64,000 nucleotides of DNA, taken from assembly GCF_015751905.1 (NCBI RefSeq), contig NZ_JADOUF010000001.1, positions 1,736,001 through 1,800,000 on the forward strand, given 5' to 3'. The notes under the pieces are model-generated. The model was not told the origin of the DNA. It did no database searches and saw nothing but the letters and a program-made list of their open reading frames with translations. The DNA is from Longispora fulva. GTDB lineage: Bacteria > Actinomycetota > Actinomycetes > Mycobacteriales > Micromonosporaceae. Positions 60,807 through 64,000 of this stretch are shown piece after piece. The translations under genes were made by a program, and so were the position numbers. Numbering within the stretch: position 1 is the first letter of the stretch; every line of letters begins with the position of its first letter.

Positions 60807-61487
60807 ATGCGGCTGCTGGTGGTGGAGGACGAGGAACGCCTGGCCCGCGCGCTCAAGCGGGGTCTGGAGGCCGAGGGCTTCGTCGTGGACCTCGCCGCCG
60901 ACGGGATCGAGGGCCTGGAGGCCGCCCGGTACGGCGACTACGCCGCCGTCGTCCTGGACATCATGCTGCCCAGCCTGTCGGGGTACCGAATTGTGGCCAC
61001 CCTGCGCGCGGAGGCCAACTGGGTGCCGGTCCTGATGCTGTCGGCCAAGGACGGCGAGTACGACCAGGCCGACGGGCTCGACGCCGGGGCCGACGACTAC
61101 CTGACCAAGCCGTTCTCCTTCGTCGTCCTGCTCGCCCGGCTGCGGGCGCTGCTGCGCAGGGGCGCCCCCGAACGGCCGGCCGTCCTCGCGGTCGGGGACC
61201 TGACCCTGGACCCGGCGAGCCGCCAGGTGCGCAGGGGCGACGTGGAGGTCACGCTGACCAGCAGGGAGTACGCGCTGCTGGAGTACCTGATCCGGCACGC
61301 CGGGGCCGCCTGCTCCAAGATCGCGATCCTCGACCACGTGTGGGAGGCCGGCGCGGACACCGACCCCAACGTCGTCGAGGTGTACGTCGGGTACCTGCGG
61401 CGCAAGATCGACACCCCGTTCGGCCGGCGGTCGGTGCAGACGGTGCGCGGCCTGGGCTACCGGCTCGCCGACGACCGGGCCGGCTGA
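60807..61487 (+). CDS. OmpR/PhoB-family response regulator
   Basis: A 226-residue regulator: receiver with MRLLVVEDEERLA, the phosphorylated Asp in AVVLDIMLPSLSG and Lys in YLTKPFSF, then a winged-helix DNA-binding domain (LTSREYALLEYLIRHAG, DPNVVEVYVGYLRRKID, VRGLGYRL). ATG 60807. Stop overlaps the kinase start. Confidence 0.96.
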   Translation: MRLLVVEDEERLARALKRGLEAEGFVVDLAADGIEGLEAARYGDYAAVVLDIMLPSLSGYRIVATLRAEANWVPVLMLSAKDGEYDQADGLDAGADDYLTKPFSFVVLLARLRALLRRGAPERPAVLAVGDLTLDPASRQVRRGDVEVTLTSREYALLEYLIRHAGAACSKIAILDHVWEAGADTDPNVVEVYVGYLRRKIDTPFGRRSVQTVRGLGYRLADDRAG

Positions 61488-62692
61488 TGCGCCGCCTGGG
61501 GCTGCGCGGCCGGCTCATGCTGCTCGGCACCGCCGGGGTCGCGGCGACGCTGGCGGTCGGCGGCCTGCTGCTGGTCCTCGCGCTGAAGTTCGCCCTGCTG
61601 CGGTCGCTGGAGGACACCGCCCGCCACACCGCCAACGACGTCGCCGAACTCGCCGTCGCCGGCGAACTCGCCGACCCGGTGCCGTCCGGGGGCACCGGCG
61701 TCGTGCAGCTCGTCGACGGCGACGGCCGGATCCTGGCCGCGTCGATCGGCGCGGACCGGCTCGTCGCGGTGCTGCGCCCGGCGGACCTGGACCGGGCCCG
61801 CACCGGGCGGACGATCATCCTGCACGGTCCCGAGGGCACGACCCTGGTGGTCGCGGCCCCCGCGCACGGGGTCGGCACGGTGCTCGTCGCGGTGTCCGCC
61901 CGCGACGCCGAGCAGACCGTCGGCGCGCTGCGCACCACCCTGCTGGTCGCGTTCCCGGTGTTCCTGGCCTGCCTGGCCGCGATCGCGTGGCGGCTGGTCG
62001 GGGCGACCCTGCGGCCCGTGGAGGAGGCGCGCGCCCGGCAGCGGGCCTTCGTCGCCGACGCCGCGCACGAGCTGCGCAGCCCCTTGGCGAGCCTGCGGAC
62101 CCAACTGGAGGTCGCGGCCCACCTCGGCGAGGCGGCCGACCCGGAGGAACTGCTCGCCGACGTCGCCCGGCTGGGCCGGCTCACCGACGACCTGCTGCTG
62201 TTGGCCCGGGTGGACGAGCGGGCCTCCGCGCGGCGCGATCCGGTGGAGGTCCTCGGCCTGGTCCGGGGGCTGCGGGCCCGGTACCCGACCGTGGCGGTCA
62301 CCGGGTCGGCCCAGTCCACCACCGGGGACCGGGGCCAGTTGGAGCGGATCGTGGCGAACCTGGTGGACAACGGGTTGCGGCACGCGCGTACCCAGGTGGC
62401 GGTCGACGTGTCCCGCGACGGTCCGCAGGTGCTGATCACGGTGACCGACGACGGGCCGGGCATCCCGGCGGCCGACCGGGAGCGGGTGTTCGGTCGGTTC
62501 ACCCGCCTCGACGGCGCGCGGGGCCGCGACGGCGGCGGCAGTGGTCTGGGGCTGGCCATCGTCCGCGAACTCGTCGCCGCCCACAACGGCACGGTCCGGC
62601 TCGCCGACGCCGGGCCGGGCCTGCGGGCCGAGGTGCGGTTGCCGCGGCTCGGCGGGCCCGCGGAGACGGCCGATCGGCCGGCGCGCCCGTAG
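61487..62692 (+). CDS. Sensor histidine kinase
   Basis: A 401-residue kinase: membrane segment near the start (LLGTAGVAATLAVGGLLLVL), an external domain, a second segment (LLVAFPVFLACLAAIAWRLV), HAMP-like region, H-box DAAHELRSPLASLRT, N-box NLVDNGLRHA, G1 VTDDGPGIPA and G2 GGGSGLGLAIVREL. ATG 61487 overlaps the regulator stop (TGATG). The open frame to the left of 61487 is a shadow. Confidence 0.95.
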   Translation: MRRLGLRGRLMLLGTAGVAATLAVGGLLLVLALKFALLRSLEDTARHTANDVAELAVAGELADPVPSGGTGVVQLVDGDGRILAASIGADRLVAVLRPADLDRARTGRTIILHGPEGTTLVVAAPAHGVGTVLVAVSARDAEQTVGALRTTLLVAFPVFLACLAAIAWRLVGATLRPVEEARARQRAFVADAAHELRSPLASLRTQLEVAAHLGEAADPEELLADVARLGRLTDDLLLLARVDERASARRDPVEVLGLVRGLRARYPTVAVTGSAQSTTGDRGQLERIVANLVDNGLRHARTQVAVDVSRDGPQVLITVTDDGPGIPAADRERVFGRFTRLDGARGRDGGGSGLGLAIVRELVAAHNGTVRLADAGPGLRAEVRLPRLGGPAETADRPARP

Positions 62693-62768
62693 CCGGACCG
62701 GGCGGCCCGTTCCGTAGCCGCCGGGCAGGGGGGTAGCATCGCGCAACCCACCCTTCTGGAGGAACGCA

Positions 62769-63224
62769 GTGCACCGCATCGTCCGCACGGCCGGCATCGC
62801 CGTCCTCGTCCCCCTCGCGCTCGCCGGCTGCGGATCGAGCACGAAGGACACCGCGACCCCGCCGCCCGCCACGACCGCCGCCGCTCCGAGCCCGACGCCG
62901 AAGTCCACGGTGAAGGCCACGCCGGCCGCCCCCGGGGTCAAGGCGTGCCCGGTCGACGCGGTCAAGCTGCTGGCGGACCTGAAGACCTACGACGCGGTGT
63001 ACATCGGAGCGGGCGCCCCGGAGAAGCTGGAGAAGGTGGCCTGCCAGGACAACTTCGCGATCGCCAGCGCCGTCGGCCCGATGCAGAGCAACCGGGTGGT
63101 GTTCGGCTACGACGCGACGAAGAAGGTGTGGCAGGCGTTGACGTTCGGCGCGGGGACGATCTGCACGGAACAGTACGTGCCGGCGGAGACCGCGAAGAAG
63201 CTGAACTGCCAACCGGCGGGTTAA
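62769..63224 (+). CDS. Hypothetical lipoprotein
   Basis: A 151-residue lipoprotein: signal peptide ending in lipobox LAGC (residue 21), a Thr/Pro/Ala-rich tether, then a small domain with three cysteines (KACPVDAVKLLADL, VACQDNFAIASAVG, ICTEQYVP, with a fourth in NCQPAG). GTG 62769 is preceded by GGAGG. Function unknown; the cysteine pattern suggests two disulfides outside the membrane. Confidence 0.82.
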   Translation: MHRIVRTAGIAVLVPLALAGCGSSTKDTATPPPATTAAAPSPTPKSTVKATPAAPGVKACPVDAVKLLADLKTYDAVYIGAGAPEKLEKVACQDNFAIASAVGPMQSNRVVFGYDATKKVWQALTFGAGTICTEQYVPAETAKKLNCQPAG

Positions 63225-63289
63225 TACGTCCCTTTTACCCCGATGCGCGTACGCTTCCGCGTGACCGGTACATCGGAGAAAGGGATCAG

Positions 63290-63832
63290 ATGGACACCTT
63301 GAAGTCCGGAGACAGTCTCGGCGTCGAGCAGAAGCTCACCTCCAACAACGGCAAGCACGCGCTGCGGTTGCAGGGCGACGGCAACCTGGTGCTCTACACC
63401 GACGCCGACGTGGCCTGGTCGTCCGGCACCGAGGGCAAGAACGCGGTGCGGGCCGAGTTGCAGGGCGACGGCAACTTCGTGCTCTACACCTCGGACAACA
63501 CCGCGGTGTGGGCGACCGGCACGTCCGGCTCGGACACGACGCTGACCCTGCGCAACGACCGCGAGCTGGTCCTGTCCGGCGGCGACGGCACCGTGCTGTG
63601 GACGTCGAACACGTCCAACGGGGAGCCCCTGGAGGAGCCGTCCGCCGCGCCAGCGCCCGCTGCGCCCGCCGCCGCGGCGGCCCGGACGTACACCGTGCAG
63701 TCCGGCGACACGCTGTGGGGCATCGCCGAGCAGTTCTACGGCGACGGCAACCGCTACATGGAGATCGCCAACGCCAACGGCATCTCCAACCCCGACCTGA
63801 TCAACCCCGGCCAGGTCCTGACCATCCCGTAG
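63290..63832 (+). CDS. B-lectin (bulb-type) plus LysM protein
   Basis: A 180-residue protein. Residues 1-105 are a mannose-binding B-lectin domain with repeats LQGDGNLVLYTD and LQGDGNFVLYTS and a third degenerate repeat LRNDRELVLSGGDG. An Ala/Pro linker leads to a C-terminal LysM (YTVQSGDTLWGIAEQFYGDG ... NPDLINPGQVLTIP). ATG 63290 has AAAGGGA just upstream. No signal peptide or membrane segment is visible, yet both domains bind glycans, so how it reaches them is unclear. Similar proteins occur in actinobacteria. Confidence 0.9.
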   Translation: MDTLKSGDSLGVEQKLTSNNGKHALRLQGDGNLVLYTDADVAWSSGTEGKNAVRAELQGDGNFVLYTSDNTAVWATGTSGSDTTLTLRNDRELVLSGGDGTVLWTSNTSNGEPLEEPSAAPAPAAPAAAAARTYTVQSGDTLWGIAEQFYGDGNRYMEIANANGISNPDLINPGQVLTIP

Positions 63833-63845
63833 GACCGCGCGATAG

Positions 63846-63871
63846 AAAGGGGCCCCTCGCAGGGCCCCTTT
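63846..63871 (+). terminator. Terminator after lectin-LysM gene
   Basis: AAAGGGGCCC (63846-63855) pairs with GGGCCCCTTT (63862-63871), then TTCTCGT. Confidence 0.88.
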
Positions 63872-63904
63872 TCTCGTGCCTGACGGGCGGCTCGCGGTGC
63901 CGGG

Positions 63905-64000
63905 TCACCCCAGGACGTCGCACCCCTCCCGCCGCAGATGCGCCACCAGTGCCGTGTGCAACTCCTCCGGAAACCGGTCCCCGCACAGTTCCCGCGCCAG
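63905..64000 (-). CDS. 3' end of an unidentified gene, cut by window edge
   Basis: A minus-strand frame open to the right edge ends with a TGA at 63905-63907 and reads LHTALVAHLRREGCDVLG at the C-terminus. It looks like a real C-terminus of a gene lying mostly outside the window. No family can be named. Confidence 0.5.
   Translation of the reverse strand: MARELCGDRFPEELHTALVAHLRREGCDVLG

Noticed and set aside
59423-62692. A 1089-codon plus-strand frame ending in the histidine kinase
   Set aside because: Only 61487-62692 is kinase. The left part is antisense to the ABC/LolA-like operon and has no domain.

Overview
The window is very GC-rich (roughly 70%), with GTG starts, strong G/C at third codon positions and tightly overlapping genes. 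The gene content (DUF5999 and DUF3152 proteins, an sdhCAB operon facing a LysR gene, a fused CydDC, a UMF1-family transporter, DtxR/IdeR-type iron boxes) points to an actinobacterial chromosome, most likely a Micromonosporaceae-like genus. The genus is an inference; no rRNA or tRNA gene was found to test it.

Layout. 0-9.3 kb: secreted transglycosylase and phytase-like protein, gcvP behind a glycine riboswitch, DUF5999 protein, pabB, a membrane-anchored binding-protein/VWA protein and peptide deformylase. 9.3-14.6 kb: an alcohol dehydrogenase faces a compact NIS siderophore operon (two IucA/IucC synthetases and a PLP decarboxylase) headed by an iron box. 14.6-21 kb is accessory-looking: DUF3152 protease-like protein, a 14-copy 8-bp repeat, unknown membrane protein, a barstar-domain protein, and a tyrosine recombinase next to two dif/Xer-like 28-bp sites that flank a perfect 18-bp hairpin. 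21.7-28.5 kb: two crcB genes appended to cydA-cydB-cydDC, with a double palindrome upstream of cydA. 28.5-32.3 kb: a lysozyme-like secreted protein and two LuxR-type regulators.

32.4-40.1 kb holds the most unusual locus. One operon encodes two dynamin-family GTPases, a membrane-anchored GrpE-like protein and an acidic small protein. A convergent gene nearby encodes an Hsp70-like ATPase with no substrate-binding domain, a long Pro/Gln-rich linker and a C-terminal membrane anchor. Together they suggest a membrane-located GTPase/chaperone machine.

40.2-49 kb: two paralogous small secreted proteins with the same upstream motif, a GDPD/UMF1 transporter pair, an M20 amidohydrolase, thymidine kinase, a ribosomal S4 gene divergent from a DUF2470 gene across two iron boxes, a GNAT protein and a second tyrosine recombinase. 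49-54.5 kb: an ArsR/SRPBCC/monooxygenase operon, LysR and sdhCAB. 54.6-64 kb: a His-rich mini-protein, an ECF sigma factor coupled to a membrane beta-propeller, coaA, an ABC exporter with a LolA-like protein divergent from a two-component system, a lipoprotein, a B-lectin/LysM protein and the 3' end of an unidentified gene.

Many neighbours share ATGA, GTGA or TGATG junctions (siderophore operon, cydB/cydDC, grpE-like/dynamin, LuxR pair, sdhAB, SRPBCC operon, response regulator/kinase), which supports the operon calls.
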